From positions 81,130,236 through 81,194,235 of the forward strand of contig CM069433.1 in the NCBI GenBank assembly GCA_035610365.1: 64,000 nucleotides of DNA, in the 5' to 3' direction. The notes under the pieces were generated by a model. The model saw only the letters and a program-made list of their open reading frames with translations, did not search any database and had not been told where the DNA came from. Positions 1-11,370 of the stretch are shown in pieces; the first letter of the stretch is position 1; every line of letters begins with the position of its first letter. The stretch comes from Aquatica leii. Taxonomy: Eukaryota; Arthropoda; Insecta; Coleoptera; Lampyridae. Both the position numbers and the translations under genes were made by a program.

Positions 1-63
1 CTAATGATTAAACACAATTACCTAGGAAAAGCCTTAAAAACCCAGTCGCAAATCTAAGCGATC

Positions 64-351
64 AGATTGATGTAAAAAGAGGCCGAAAAGAATCAAAGAA
101 GAAAATTTTTGATTTTTTAGGTACTGATTAAAACGAAGTTGCCCGTGTCTTTTCAGGTTCTTTTGATAAGGTCAATATTGCAAATGAAAACATTCCTTCA
201 AAAAAAGAAGATATTGTCCCTATGTTCTGCTATTTGAAATTTTCTGATGACCAAGAGGAGAACTGTGGATTTAGTGTTTAACATGTGTTTTATGGGAACA
301 CAGTAAATGCTCTGGTTGTGATATTGATACTTACTATGATGTTTTTACTAT
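64..351 (+). pseudogene. Unrecognised degenerate coding remnant
   Basis: One forward frame reads as protein-like sequence for nearly 300 nt, with short peptides such as VKRGRKESKKKIFDFLG, VARVFSGSFDKVNI and IVPMFCYLKFSDDQEEN. The frame is interrupted and has no clear start, so it is a remnant or part of a broken gene. Composition is mixed (Lys/Asp/Glu-rich, then Ser/Phe-rich), unlike the Leu/Ile/Asn-rich shadow frames of the AT-rich surroundings. I do not recognise the family. The window begins just upstream, so the 5' part may lie outside. Confidence 0.35.
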
Positions 352-390
352 AACAATACGTCACAAGTAGAATATCGTTACTATAACTAT

Positions 391-2641
391 TTTATTTAAA
401 TATATGTAAAACTAATTACATCTAGTACCTTAAAATTAATAAGTTTATATATAATCAAATAAATTTTCACTCTATATGAGAAAAAACAAAGTGGGCTTCC
501 AAATTATCACCTTCTCCTCTATTTTTCATATTTAATTAAATCTAAACAATATTTACGTTTTGAAATACAAATATATTAAACATTCAATCGTCGGTTTTAT
601 TTGTACTGGTTAGTAATCGTAAATAATTCAGAAAAGACAAGCAATCTTTAAAAGAAAAATGTATCAAATTACAACAATTAAGATTAAAAATAAGAATTTT
701 GAAGCGGGTTTCAATTATTCTTCATCTGACAGACGAAACCATGAAAATAAAAATAAATAGTTTTATCGAAAAACTAGTACAGAGATTAATTTAAAAAGAA
801 AGCATTTAAAAATTTTTAAAAACTTTACAAGGATGATAAAGCTAAAAGGTAAAGTTGATCATGAAATTACATTTACCTATAATAATTATCTTGCAATTAA
901 ATTATTATAAATATTTCTCAAACTGTTAGTGTCGTTATTGAAATTAATATTGTTTTTGTGTATGTTGACATATATAATTTCCAAAACTAACTTTTTTAAA
1001 AATAATGTTCAACATCTTAAAAAACATAATAATCAATAACAACTATCCAAAGAATATATTAAATAAAATACTTTCAATTACTAACATAACTAATGTGATT
1101 CCGCCACCAATTCACCTACCTATAACTAACCTTAATGCAAGCCCTAACACTAACCCTAATACTAACCTTGCTTACACGAATATAGTAATAGTCTTAAAAC
1201 TAACAAATAAAATCATTCCAACACTAAAATAGCAATATCAACAAAACACCATTTATAATATACTGTACAGTAAAACTAAAGATAAAACAAACGTAATAGA
1301 AAGACACGACGTAGTATACAAACTAAACTATACTAATTGCAATGTATGTTGTATTGACCAAACTAAACAAAAAGTAGAAAATTGGATCAATTAGCGGACA
1401 TTAATGGTTTTCTGTGTCGTAATTATTGCTGGTATTTTGGAAAACGCAATTTGTGCCAAATGCACCGATTTAATTCGCTACAAGCAACAAAAATTTTAAA
1501 ATTAAAGTTTGCTGCTAACTCAATTTTGGTTGAACTGAGTTTTGTAGAAAACCTTCTACAATTAAGAAAAAAATTTACGCATCCTTTTATTTATATTTTT
1601 TTACTCGTTTCTTAGAATCAAAATTCTTTTTATTTTGTTTATTGCGACGCCGTCCATGCAACGACCAGGGTAGAGTAGAAGAAGAATTCCCAAAAACACG
1701 CAAGTTTTTTTTGTAAAATTAAATGTGACTAATTTTAATAACGTTTTTAACAGTATTATTAATAAGCAAACAAAAATTAATCACTCAAAAAATCAAAAGA
1801 AAAACTAAGTAGTAATTTTAAGAAGAAAAAAAAATTAAAAAATGTAACGTAGTTCTAAATATATTTAAATGGTGTACCTCTGCAAAGTACGTCTTATTTT
1901 TGGTGTTGGATGCTAATCGAGAGATTAAGAATTTTGGGTTCTTCAACATTAGTAGATTAATATTTTATTGTGTAAAAAAATTATCTTCTACACTGCGTCA
2001 TCTGCACAGTTGGTTGTAGTTTAACACAGCTGATTTAGTACTTCTATACAGGACGTATTTGAAATACGATTACAAACTCAAGAAGTAGTTTTTTTGTGGC
2101 GTTAAAAAAAGCTTTTTCTTTAAAGATTTGGTCTGAAGTGAACTAGTTTTGACATATTTGCAATTCAAGTTTACAGGCTAGTTCTGACTATCTAAACAAA
2201 TGGAAATTGATTGTTAATTGTAACTATGCGGTAAATAATGGGTAAATGCAATCAAATCTGTGAAATGTATTGATGTATTGTGTTGATTATTGTTTTTTTT
2301 TAATTTTCTATCATCTACAAAATAAATTGCAAATAAAATGATGAATGCAAATACTAATATTTATTTGTTAGCATTATTACTGACCTATTTAATAAAAAGT
2401 ACTTTGTGTACACGATTACGTCTATCTTCGGTTGAAACAAAAACAAGTTTTCAAATTAATAAATGCAGAATTCAGTTTTCTTAAAACTGAATTTGACAAT
2501 CTGTTTTATTTTTGTCTGGATTTTTTTCACAAATTGCTTCAGTTGATGCTAAGTGATTCGTATAAACTCGTACTTCATAATATTTAATTTAAATTTTCTT
2601 CTTTATTATGTACAACTGCGGAATACAGTGATATTGTTTTA
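391..2641. other. AT-rich stretch, no gene seen
   Basis: Long A/T runs and short unconvincing frames. The frame at 1,005-1,232 covers a C/A/T-rich stretch with telomere-like CCTAA units at about 1,122-1,170. The frame at 1,382-1,615 has no recognisable motif. I see nothing else to annotate. Confidence 0.5.
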
Positions 2642-2875
2642 ATGTTTAGTGGGTGTAATTATAACCTCTGCACCACACGTAGATTGTGTTTTGAGCAATA
2701 TCCTAATAGACAACTGTCTTTAATAAAGTTTATTTTGGTGTGTGCGCAAAGACTTAGAAAAACGGGAAGTTTTCATTTTATCTACAGAGAGCGTTGTCAA
2801 GAAAAACCACCCCATGTATTAGCAGCGGAAGAAAGCGGTTATAAAGTAGCACTAAAAAAAAGATCACAAAATTAA
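2642..2875 (+). pseudogene. DUF4817-type helix-turn-helix fragment of a DNA transposon
   Basis: The 77-residue frame contains CFEQYPNRQLSLIKF followed by VCAQRLRKTGSFHF. This matches the hallmark of the DUF4817 helix-turn-helix (an aromatic residue, YPNR, a basic or polar loop, then RLRxTGSF), which is found at the N-terminus of many insect mariner-like and other transposon proteins and is thought to bind the element's ends. After HVLAAEE the frame leaves the family pattern (expected: a stretch like VLxxVExNPxxSTR) and soon stops, which suggests a frameshift. No catalytic DDE part follows before the THAP gene at 3.6 kb. This is a solo DNA-binding remnant. Family assignment is from memory of the motif, not from a search. 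Confidence 0.7.
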
Positions 2876-3645
2876 CGTTGATTTATATTTAGAATAAAGG
2901 AAACCATAACATTTAACAAAGTAACTTTTAATGGCGGTTTTCATTGATGTTTGGGCGGTTATTCTAAGAAATCGTTTAAATGGACCGTTTAGTACTCGAA
3001 AATTCCATAAATACTTGTTTTGCATATTTATTTATTTTCGCAGTGTTTTTTATTAATTGAAGTATAATTAAATTAGGTTCATTCGCATTCAAAAGAATCT
3101 ACAGAACAGCAACTTTTTAAAACACAGTAGAAAAAAATTAAATTTCTTAAAACAGTTTATTTATATTTGTAGTGTCAACCACCTTAGGAGACTTAATTAA
3201 TGGTACAGGTTCGTATTTTACGATTTATTTTATGCTTTAATAGAACATGTTTTTCTTGTATTTATGCTCTAATTTCACCTGCTAAAATAGGAACACGTTA
3301 ATCAGATACACCGTGTGTATATTTTATTGTTAACGTTGAGTTTATGTAATTTTTCCAGGGGGTAGACAATCATATGTATGACCTTCGACGTAAAAATAAC
3401 TACGTTTACTGTTATGAAATGGCGCTATTTAGATAATATAATTCACTGTAATTTTAGTTAAATTTTAAACAGTAATATAAGTAACAATAGAGTTGGTAAC
3501 AAGTATAAATTCAGTGTATTGCGCTTTTTTATATTTGCGGGTCATCATCACGCGATTTACGTAAAAAGTGTATATTAGTGTAATTACTGAAAATTTGCTG
3601 ATTAAAACGATTGTTTTCTATTTAAAAGATGTTTTTAGCTTGACT
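2876..3645. promoter_or_regulatory. AT-rich upstream region of the THAP gene
   Basis: No gene is seen. The last 200 nt before 3,646 would hold the promoter and 5' UTR of the THAP gene. A small upstream ATG at about 3,629 opens a frame that stops after four codons, just before the proposed start. No clear TATA box or initiator can be singled out in such AT-rich DNA. Confidence 0.3.
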
Positions 3646-4252
3646 ATGTTTACAAAACGTGTAAGATAACAGTTTGTTTATATTTTAACGTTTAAGTAAT
3701 AATTTTATTTTTAGATTGTACAAAGAAAATGTATTATTAAGTCATGTGAAAAATCTCCTGATTTCATATTATATTCTTTTCCTTCTACACTTAAAGTGCA
3801 AGAACAATGGCTTGTCAACATAGCTCAAAATGAATTAAGAAGAAAGTCGAAAGGTGCTTTACATATGTGTTTTGTTTGCAATGATCACTTTGAAGATATT
3901 TGTTTTCAAAATTATACCAAGAAAAAATTAAACAGAGGTGCAGTCCCAACTTTAAAGTTGTATAAAGAAGCATCTGTCGTGCAATTTAAAGCAAGTCAGT
4001 ATTTGACATTTACTTTTACTGCGGTTTCTTTTATCATAGTAGATTACTGCTTAGAGAATATACTCTGGTTTTACTTACTAGTTTAATAAGTATTAGTAAT
4101 TTATTAGTTTCTATACAATGTAAGTTGATATAATATGATAATGTAAATTAAAGGTTCAACAACCACTTCTACAACATGGATAGCTGAAATTGAGGATCTA
4201 ACTGATGCAATACCGAGTACATCTGGAGTACAAGATCGGTCACGTTTGCAAG
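3646..4252 (+). CDS. THAP zinc finger protein, exons 1-3
   Basis: THAP proteins bind DNA through a C2CH zinc finger and act as transcription regulators or as domesticated P-element-like factors. Proposed exons: 3,646-3,660 (ATG, MFTKR; donor GTAAGA), 3,715-3,994 (acceptor TTTTTAG; donor GTCAGT) and 4,154-4,252 (acceptor AAAG; donor GTAAAT). The introns are 54 and 159 nt and all joins keep frame. The spliced protein shows C11-x4-C16-x43-C60-x2-H63, inside the THAP consensus C-x2-4-C-x35-53-C-x2-H. It also has P28, W37, F64 and the AVP box AVPTL at 81-85. Exon 3 adds a Thr/Ser-rich then acidic stretch with AEIEDLTDAIPSTSG. The three exons give 131 codons plus one base, which must pair with a downstream exon. 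If intron 3 were retained, the frame would stop near 4,333. The zinc finger call is strong; the microexon start is inferred from splice sites only. Confidence 0.75.
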
Positions 4253-7200
4253 GTAAATTTCTTTATTCAATAAACTTTTTTGGAGTAAAACCCGTTCATC
4301 TATGGTTCGTTTTTGTAACTTTGTTCTTAAATTAAAAATTTTTTCATGTTGTAATTAGTGTATAACTCTGTATTATATTTTAATTTAGCTTAAGATTTTA
4401 TACATATTTTTATTCAGTTTTTTTTGCAGTATTTTTGTATTCATACATTTTATATTTATTGCAGCATTTGTTTTTATTCCTAAATATTCAAGTAAATAAA
4501 ATTAAATACTAAAAAATCATAGTATTTTAATTTTCTTCTAGTAGCATAAGAGCAAAGGTTAATGTTATTAAATTTTTACTTCTTTATTTATTGCGAATAA
4601 AAATAAATAAACAGGTAAATATTTAAATTACAAAGTATTTCATAAAAGCAATTCTTATTAATTTTAAAATAAATTAGTCTGGAACACCACCCGGAATTTG
4701 AAAATCTAAATCAGCGCCATCTATGAACAGTAAATACAGTTATTTTCGTGTCGAAAAAATATATATAGGAATGTCCCGTGCGTAAATTTTTCTGTTTATT
4801 ATAAAGTTCGTCTGTAGCACTTGTTTTTTAAATTCAACCTTAAGTCGGGTTTCGTCGTTTCGCAATCTTGGTGACGTTTTGGGACGCGTACCAGATCTCG
4901 GCATAAAACTACGTGGCGCTCATTTTTTCTTTTTTTCATCCACACCTCCTTCGCTGTGGCCGACGGATAACATGAAAACCGCACTTTTTTTTTAATTCCT
5001 AAAGCCACAACTTATATAACTTTTACAGATTAAATATAGGAATTAAAAATTTAACTTACAATATTCAAAAAATTTCGAAATTTGAAAAAGTCAAAATTAT
5101 ATAACTAGATGATTAAAAAATGTTTTACGAAATATTGTTGTTTTATAGGTAAATGATGCATTTTAGAAACAATTCTAACAAAATTTGAGTTTTAAATCAT
5201 AATTAAAATTTGTCTTATCGTTTAACAAAATTTTTTTATTTAATATTTAGTATAAATCATTTTCTAGAATTTGTTTGTGGTTAATGTTATTAATAGGATA
5301 AAATATTTTAAAAGAAACAAGAGTATGTTGATTATTTATAACATGTTAAATTTAACAGAATTTGGATTATTGGATGTTTTAATCGATTTTTTAAATGTAA
5401 AGTAAAGTAAATGTAAAGATGTACATTAAGTCGGGTTTGAAAAGATCTATGTGTCATATAAGTATAAAATTTGTTACAAGAACAAACTAATTTGTAAACT
5501 CTACTTTTATTTAAATTATTAATATTAAAGTTATTTTAAGAAAAAAATTCCGGAGAGATAGTTGATTAAAAAAATTTTGAAATCGTTACTTTTTCTTAAT
5601 TTGAAACAAATTAAGAAAATTTAACTACATATTATTACTGCTTAAATTAGTCAGTAAACCTGAATAATCAGTTTTTTTTAAAAACAATTTTTGTTGTATA
5701 ATTTCTGTGAAACAGGATTTTTGCAGTATTTGTTTCAAAAACAAAAAGTATAAATTAATTAAATAGATTCTTAATATGAAATAAACTACTTTGTAAAGAT
5801 TTATCAGTATAAATCGTATTTATGATTTTTTTCTTTTTATTTCTTATTGTAATAATTTATTTTTTAGTAATTTGTTGTTTTAAGAAATAAACAATTTTAC
5901 AACATAAATTTTAGTAAAAATTAAAAAAATAAACATTCGTGTGTAATTTTATTATACTATAAGTTTTTGAAGTAAAAATAATAGGTGTTAACATGTTTTT
6001 TTCTCTACTAACAACAGTTACTTTTTAAAATTATTTTTAATGTTACATTAATAATACAAGTAACCATATTTTAAATTAATTAACTACATATAACCTAAAA
6101 CAATATTACTACTGCACTCGCTATAGTTCAACCATAACAAATGTAATAAACTTTTTCTTGTATCGCACATTGACCAAATTTAACTACGCTTGCGTATACG
6201 CGTCAATATCTGTGACGAAAGTTCACGCCTCAAGCCTCCTGCACATTCTGAATTTGCACACGTAATTCTTTAAACTTTTTTTGCTATAATAAAGGTTAAA
6301 CTTTAGCAGAACAAAATATTTTATATTTTAAATAATCTTAGGTATTGTAACAATAACAATTAAATTTGTTAAAGAAATTCAAACTATACAAGTTAGAAAA
6401 TTTATTATATTCAGTAATTAGTGCTAAAAATATGAATTATATTTTAAGTTGATACTTTTATAATTGTTTTAAATGTATTTATTTTGTATTTGTCGTAAAT
6501 AATTTGACTATCCGCAAAATGCATACATTTTATTTTTTATTCTACTAAGCTAAACTTATAAGTATTAACAAATTGGAATGTTTTACCTTGATTGAAATTG
6601 TTTTTTTTTTACATAACATACTATTCTACTTTTAAATTAGTAACCAATTGTTGCACATTCTTAATATTAAAAATTCAATTCTCTTTAAATAATGCAAGTA
6701 TGTTATATTCTCTGTAAAATCTATAAATCTATGTTTTGTATAAACAGCTCAATTCATTAAAAAGTAAAGTTGTATTTGACAATCTCTGTGTAATTAATCA
6801 ATCATTCAACAAGTTTAACAAACAAAAAGTTTCTAGTATACAATTAAAAGTACATTTAGGTATTTAAAACATTAAATATACATTTTTGAAAATTTTGATG
6901 TAGATTTTGTTCATTATAATTACCATTATTATTTAATGAAAAATAACTTAATAGTAATAAAAATTGGCTATTGTAGGTTGTCACAGTTTATACAAATTTT
7001 GTTATAAGTTGTTGTTAGTTATTTAGTATGTAGCGTTGTTTTGTGTTGTGGTAATTTACTAATATTGTTAAACTTGTAAACTTTTAAGCAATTTATATCA
7101 TTAAATAGTGTTAAATTATTAATTTATGCATGCTGTTGAAAATAGCAAATTGTATATTTTTTTTTCAAATAAAAATTAAACCAAATTTAATAGTACATAA

Positions 7201-7295
7201 ATAAACAATCACTATTTAAATCTGTTATAAAAATCTGTTAAAAAAATTGAATGTAATTATAACTAAAAAATTAAATTCTTTGCGTTTTCTTGCAG
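4253..7295 (+). other. Proposed third intron of the THAP gene
   Basis: About 3.0 kb of AT-rich DNA between a GTAAAT donor and a good acceptor (TTTCTTGCAG). It holds one GC- and CpG-richer block at 4,690-5,010 with a 69-codon minus-strand frame that I cannot assign, and a small GC-richer patch at about 6,180-6,260. Otherwise I see no gene. Confidence 0.4.
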
Positions 7296-7405
7296 CTACG
7301 TGTTTAGATATAAATTTTTGATTGTGTAAACAATTATGAAATACCAGCTACAATTGTTATTCAGTTATTTTTACTGCTTTGGTAGTTTTCAGTCAAGTTA
7401 ATAAA
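7296..7405 (+). CDS. Candidate terminal exon of the THAP gene
   Basis: After a pyrimidine-rich acceptor ending in TTTTCTTGCAG, the sequence CTACGTGTTTAGATATAAAT joins the single overhanging G of exon 3 in phase. It reads ATCLDINF and then TGA at 7,319-7,321. An AATAAA signal follows at 7,400-7,405. With this exon the protein would be about 139 residues, short but within the range of small THAP-only insect proteins. The exon adds only eight residues and the intron is long, so a different downstream exon is quite possible. Confidence 0.35.
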
Positions 7406-8784
7406 TAATTTATAATTTATAAATCAGATTTGATTTTAAATGTGTTTTATAAATTAATTCTTGCAATATTTGGGTGTTATGGGTCTGTTTCATAAAATAA
7501 TTTATACTAACAATGATTATATAATTATAAAAATTATTTTAAAATTGACAATAGGAGTAAAAATATCTTTTACTAAAAAATGTATTAAAAAAATTTAGAA
7601 GATTAACAAAGTATTACGTAAAAACAAGATATTAAAATTTTAACCGCTGTTGAGTGTTTAATTTGCACACTTAAATGCGTTTATTGTATTATTGTACAAA
7701 AGCTTTCTTTTTTATAGATTTATTTTAAGTGAAAGAACACAATCACATTGCGTTGATTAGTATTTTAAAAATACTGCAAAAATGCTGTTTGTTTTTAATA
7801 AATTTTATGTATGCATTAAGAAAATATTAAATTTGTTTGTTTTGTTATAAAAACCATTAAGCAAATTGTTTATAATTTGCACATTTTGTAATAACTAAAT
7901 TATTGTACAAATGATATACTGCTGTAGTTTATATGTTATTAATACAGTAGTAGTTGGTAACAGTAGCGGCTAGTAATTCATCTTACAAGAAAGTTACTTC
8001 AAAATATTTAAAAAAAATCATGTTTCAAGCAAATTTAAATAAGCATTTTTATTTATTTTAAAGTGATGTTTATTTAAAGGCAATATCTTTGAAAAGAGCA
8101 AACTGATTACTAAAGCTTACAATCGCTTTATTAGATGATTGCATAGTAATTTTATTTCAACTATTTAAATTTTTTAAAATATAACAGTTTTTTACCGTTT
8201 TACAATATTGTTTATTAAAAACTAAAAAACTTCAACAGTTCTAATATTTTGACAAATGGATGCTCCAATTGTTTCAAACTTAGATTTTAACTCGGCATAA
8301 TAAAAAAAACTAACAGTGTTCTTTCTTTAAAATTAAATTTCTTCTTTAGCTATTCCTTTTTTTATGTCTTGTATGTACCATTATAAAATAAAATCAATAA
8401 AACCAACCTGAACACCAACAGGCTTTATAACAGTGATGGAAACGTAATCTACATCAAGTCAAAAAATACAATTTCTATACGTATAAAACAATTTTCTACA
8501 TGATACATTTATTGTATAAAATGTAAATTTTGTAGACATATACAATACAAAAAATAATACATTTATAAGAAAATTTAATGCTGAAATAGCAATAAATTGA
8601 AAGATGGATAGTTAAGTATTAGTAGCATACAAATAGAAGGTAAATACAAAATGATTTACTAATGTTTTTAAATACACTAGAATAATACGATTAAACACCA
8701 TTTTAAACCAGTTTTATTAAAAACGTAAACAGAAGTTTAGAGAAGATTAGTTTTTTTACAACAAAATTTAAACTTATTTTTTAG
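7406..8784. other. AT-rich stretch, no gene seen
   Basis: Poly-A/T-rich sequence with many short A or T runs. I found no frame or repeat to report before the recombinase fragment at 8,785. Confidence 0.5.
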
Positions 8785-9060
8785 TTTAAGAATTTGTTTG
8801 CCTTTTTGAAGCGTCAAAATGATTGTTATGAGCCTAAAATGTCAAAAGTTTTGTCAATAGAAAATGTTATGCAGTTTTTGAATTTTGCACCAGACGATAC
8901 CTATTTGTTGATGAAAGTAGTTTTAATATTTGGCTTCAGTGATGCGTATAGACGTACAGAATTATGTGCATTATGAACAAAAAACATTTAAGATACCGGA
9001 AGTATTTAACGAAATTAAATTTAAATTTTCTTATTATAAGTTATCTGTTTGTAAATTATA
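8785..9060 (+). pseudogene. Crypton-like tyrosine recombinase fragment (box I region)
   Basis: From an AG at 8,783-8,784 an open frame reads FKNLFAFLKRQNDCYEPK, then KVLSIENVMQFLNFAPDD, then YLLMKVVLIFGFSDAYRR followed by TELCAL. This is the order seen in the Crypton-derived tyrosine recombinases common in insects: a FLKRQ linker, KSKVLT, FLxxAPDxxYLLxKVxLIFG, then box I with the catalytic Arg before xEL. Box I of tyrosine recombinases supplies the first catalytic arginine, which appears to be present. Directly after, the frame is broken: TKNI and DTGS can still be read around stop codons, matching the next family segment. The HxxR and tyrosine parts are not found, so the protein is dead. Cryptons cut and join circular DNA without a DDE transposase. 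Confidence 0.72.
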
Positions 9061-10575
9061 CGTTGAAGGTTTGAATTTTATAACTTAAGCTCAGCTAAAT
9101 CGAGTCAGTTTTATCAAGTATCGCAAAATTTAAATAAAACAAACTTAAATACGATTGAGAACAATCTGCCAACAAATCGATTGGAATGTTTTATTGTTTT
9201 GAAAACGATTTAACTTTTGACTATGACAAACCCAAATCTTTATTTTGTTACACAGAAAAAAAGTTATCTCGAATTGAAGACTTATATTCTCTTGAATATT
9301 TTTATTAGATTTAATTAAACCTGATCTCAAACTAAGAGAATTATATTATATTAAGATTTTTCAGTTTGTTAATACAGGAAACTTATTTTTTTAGGAATAG
9401 CTCTTGTTTTAAAGAAATGTCATAGAAACAATGCAACCGCGTTCTAAAAACAAAGAAAACGATGCACTTCAATGTATAAAACTCTGTTACAAAAATTAAA
9501 ACCATAGAAACACTGATGTTCTAAAATAGAGAAATTAATTTTTTTATTTTGAGAATTGTACTTTTAAATAATGCTTAGCATGCAGCTACGTGACCGCGTT
9601 ATCATCATTACCTCGAATTGAATGTGTGTATGCATCGTGTGAAAAAGATTAATCTAATTTTAGCATTTTTATATTAAGATTATTGTGATTTGTACTTGTG
9701 TACTGTCCATTGTGCAAATTGTGCGGTGTATTTAGAACGTTTGGACCTGTGGTTTGTTTGGACACGAAGGACTGTATAAAAATTAGGGACCCTTAAAAGA
9801 AATTATCCAGAACTATTACAGGTATCTATTGGAATCACTTCTTTTTTTATTAGTGTAAATTTTGATGGTGCAATGTTTTAATGTCAATTTTTTTAAAAAA
9901 AATTTAATTTTGTATTTTATTTATACAGAATAATTATCCTTGTCTGTCGGCGTTATGCAATCCTGGACCTACTAGCACTGCGGTTTCAAAAGACGCATAG
10001 AAATTGGTACATCAACCAGAGTTCAACTCACTAAATGCAGATGATAAAAATCTTTACTGATACTTCTCCAAAAAGAAAAGTGCAGTTATTTTTGTTAAAT
10101 TCATATAGTTTTTATAACAATTTATAACACTCATAAATATATATTGTGTGTGCAATTAAAATGTAAACAGAAGTTTTTTATTTCTATTCTTCTTTCAAAT
10201 AAACATTAACTTTTAAATCAAATTACGGTGAAGATTAAATTAACAAACTCATGTACACAAACTAAATAAATATGTCTTTACTTAAACCAGATGAATTTGA
10301 TTTAAACATTCAGATACTCAATAAACTGTATATGGTAGATCAAATTAAATACCATGTGCATTAAAACAAGAGAACGAGAACTTCAAAACGATCATTGCTA
10401 GCGTTGAAATGAGAATATCAAACTATCTTGTTTTGAGACTCAATTTTTTTTATTGTTAGTAAATATCTTTAAAGAAACGCTTTACTTGTTTTAAGAAAAT
10501 ATGTCTTAGAATTATATGAAAGTCACTATTTACTCAAAGTAAAGTAATTTACCTTAAGTTAAGAGATTTTTTTTT
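9061..10575. other. Mostly AT-rich; weak exon-like cysteine-rich patch
   Basis: Around 9,690-9,800 one + frame reads YCPLCKLCGVFRTFGPVV followed by CLDTKDCIKIRDP, a cysteine-rich stretch that looks more coding than its surroundings. An ACAG/GTATCT donor-like site at about 9,822 and a TTTATACAG acceptor at about 9,928 flank a roughly 107-nt intron-like segment. No single frame runs cleanly through both sides and I recognise no family. The rest is AT-rich. Confidence 0.25.
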
Positions 10576-11370
10576 GTGTGTATATTTGTCGCAAAATTAA
10601 TCTGGAGGTCTGCTTTGAGAGTCAATCAGATTTCCGTACCAGACTCTACAAAGAACTTAAAAATAAATATTAGCTTGCCCGTTTCTCACAAAACTCGCCA
10701 AACTAATTGTTTGTTAAATAGTCAATCCTTTATTGAGGTCGTTGATGGACCTATTTTTGATGTTGTTAATTGTAATAGTGTTGTCAATAATAGTGACCTA
10801 TTGTTAATGGAATTTGTTGATAAATCACTCTTGTTGTTGGTAGAGCAGCATTCAAAACCTGTTCCTTCTAACATTCTTAAAAATTCGATTCCTTCAGAAA
10901 CAAGAACGAACTTGGTAGTTTTCCCAGTTGAATCGGTGTACCAATAGAGTGTACCGATTTATTGGTAATTATTGAACCCAATGCAAAAAAAATTTGTATT
11001 GACAAAAACTGTTGTAATTGTTGAATAAATAGTTTTTTACTTTTGGTGATAAAAGTTGTTGCAAAGGTAGCGAATGTGGCAAAATAAAGATTTTTCACAA
11101 AAAATCAAAATCACGTATTGTCATTAATAATTGGTTGTCAGAGATTGAATTTACTAATAATTATAATACGATAGTAGAAGCTGCTAAACAGTAGTTTATT
11201 TCGATTGTAATAAATGTTGAAAGTTCTGTAACCACATATAGTATTTTGATTTAGGTTCCAGTTTGTCGTATATTGACCGAGAAAGAAAAAAACTTTTAAA
11301 AAGAATAGGTTATATTTGGCTAAAACGACAAACTCAAAAGTTTTGCAAATGTACAACGTTCCGGGGAGAA
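10576..11370 (+). pseudogene. Unrecognised coding-like remnant
   Basis: A 123-codon frame at 10,576-10,947 has a fairly even composition (LRVNQISVPDSTKN, SQSFIEVVDGPIFDVVN, LLLVEQHSKPVPSN) and starts at a non-ATG codon. Further + strand peptides follow in other frames at about 11,100-11,360, such as IVINNWLSEIEF and VCRILTEKEKNFLKRIGY. Together they suggest one decayed coding region of about 800 nt. I do not recognise the family and cannot tell host gene from mobile element. Confidence 0.25.

Noticed and set aside
1122-1170. Telomere-like CCTAA/CTAACCC units
   Set aside because: Only a few imperfect units. Too short and irregular to call an interstitial telomeric tract of the insect TTAGG type.
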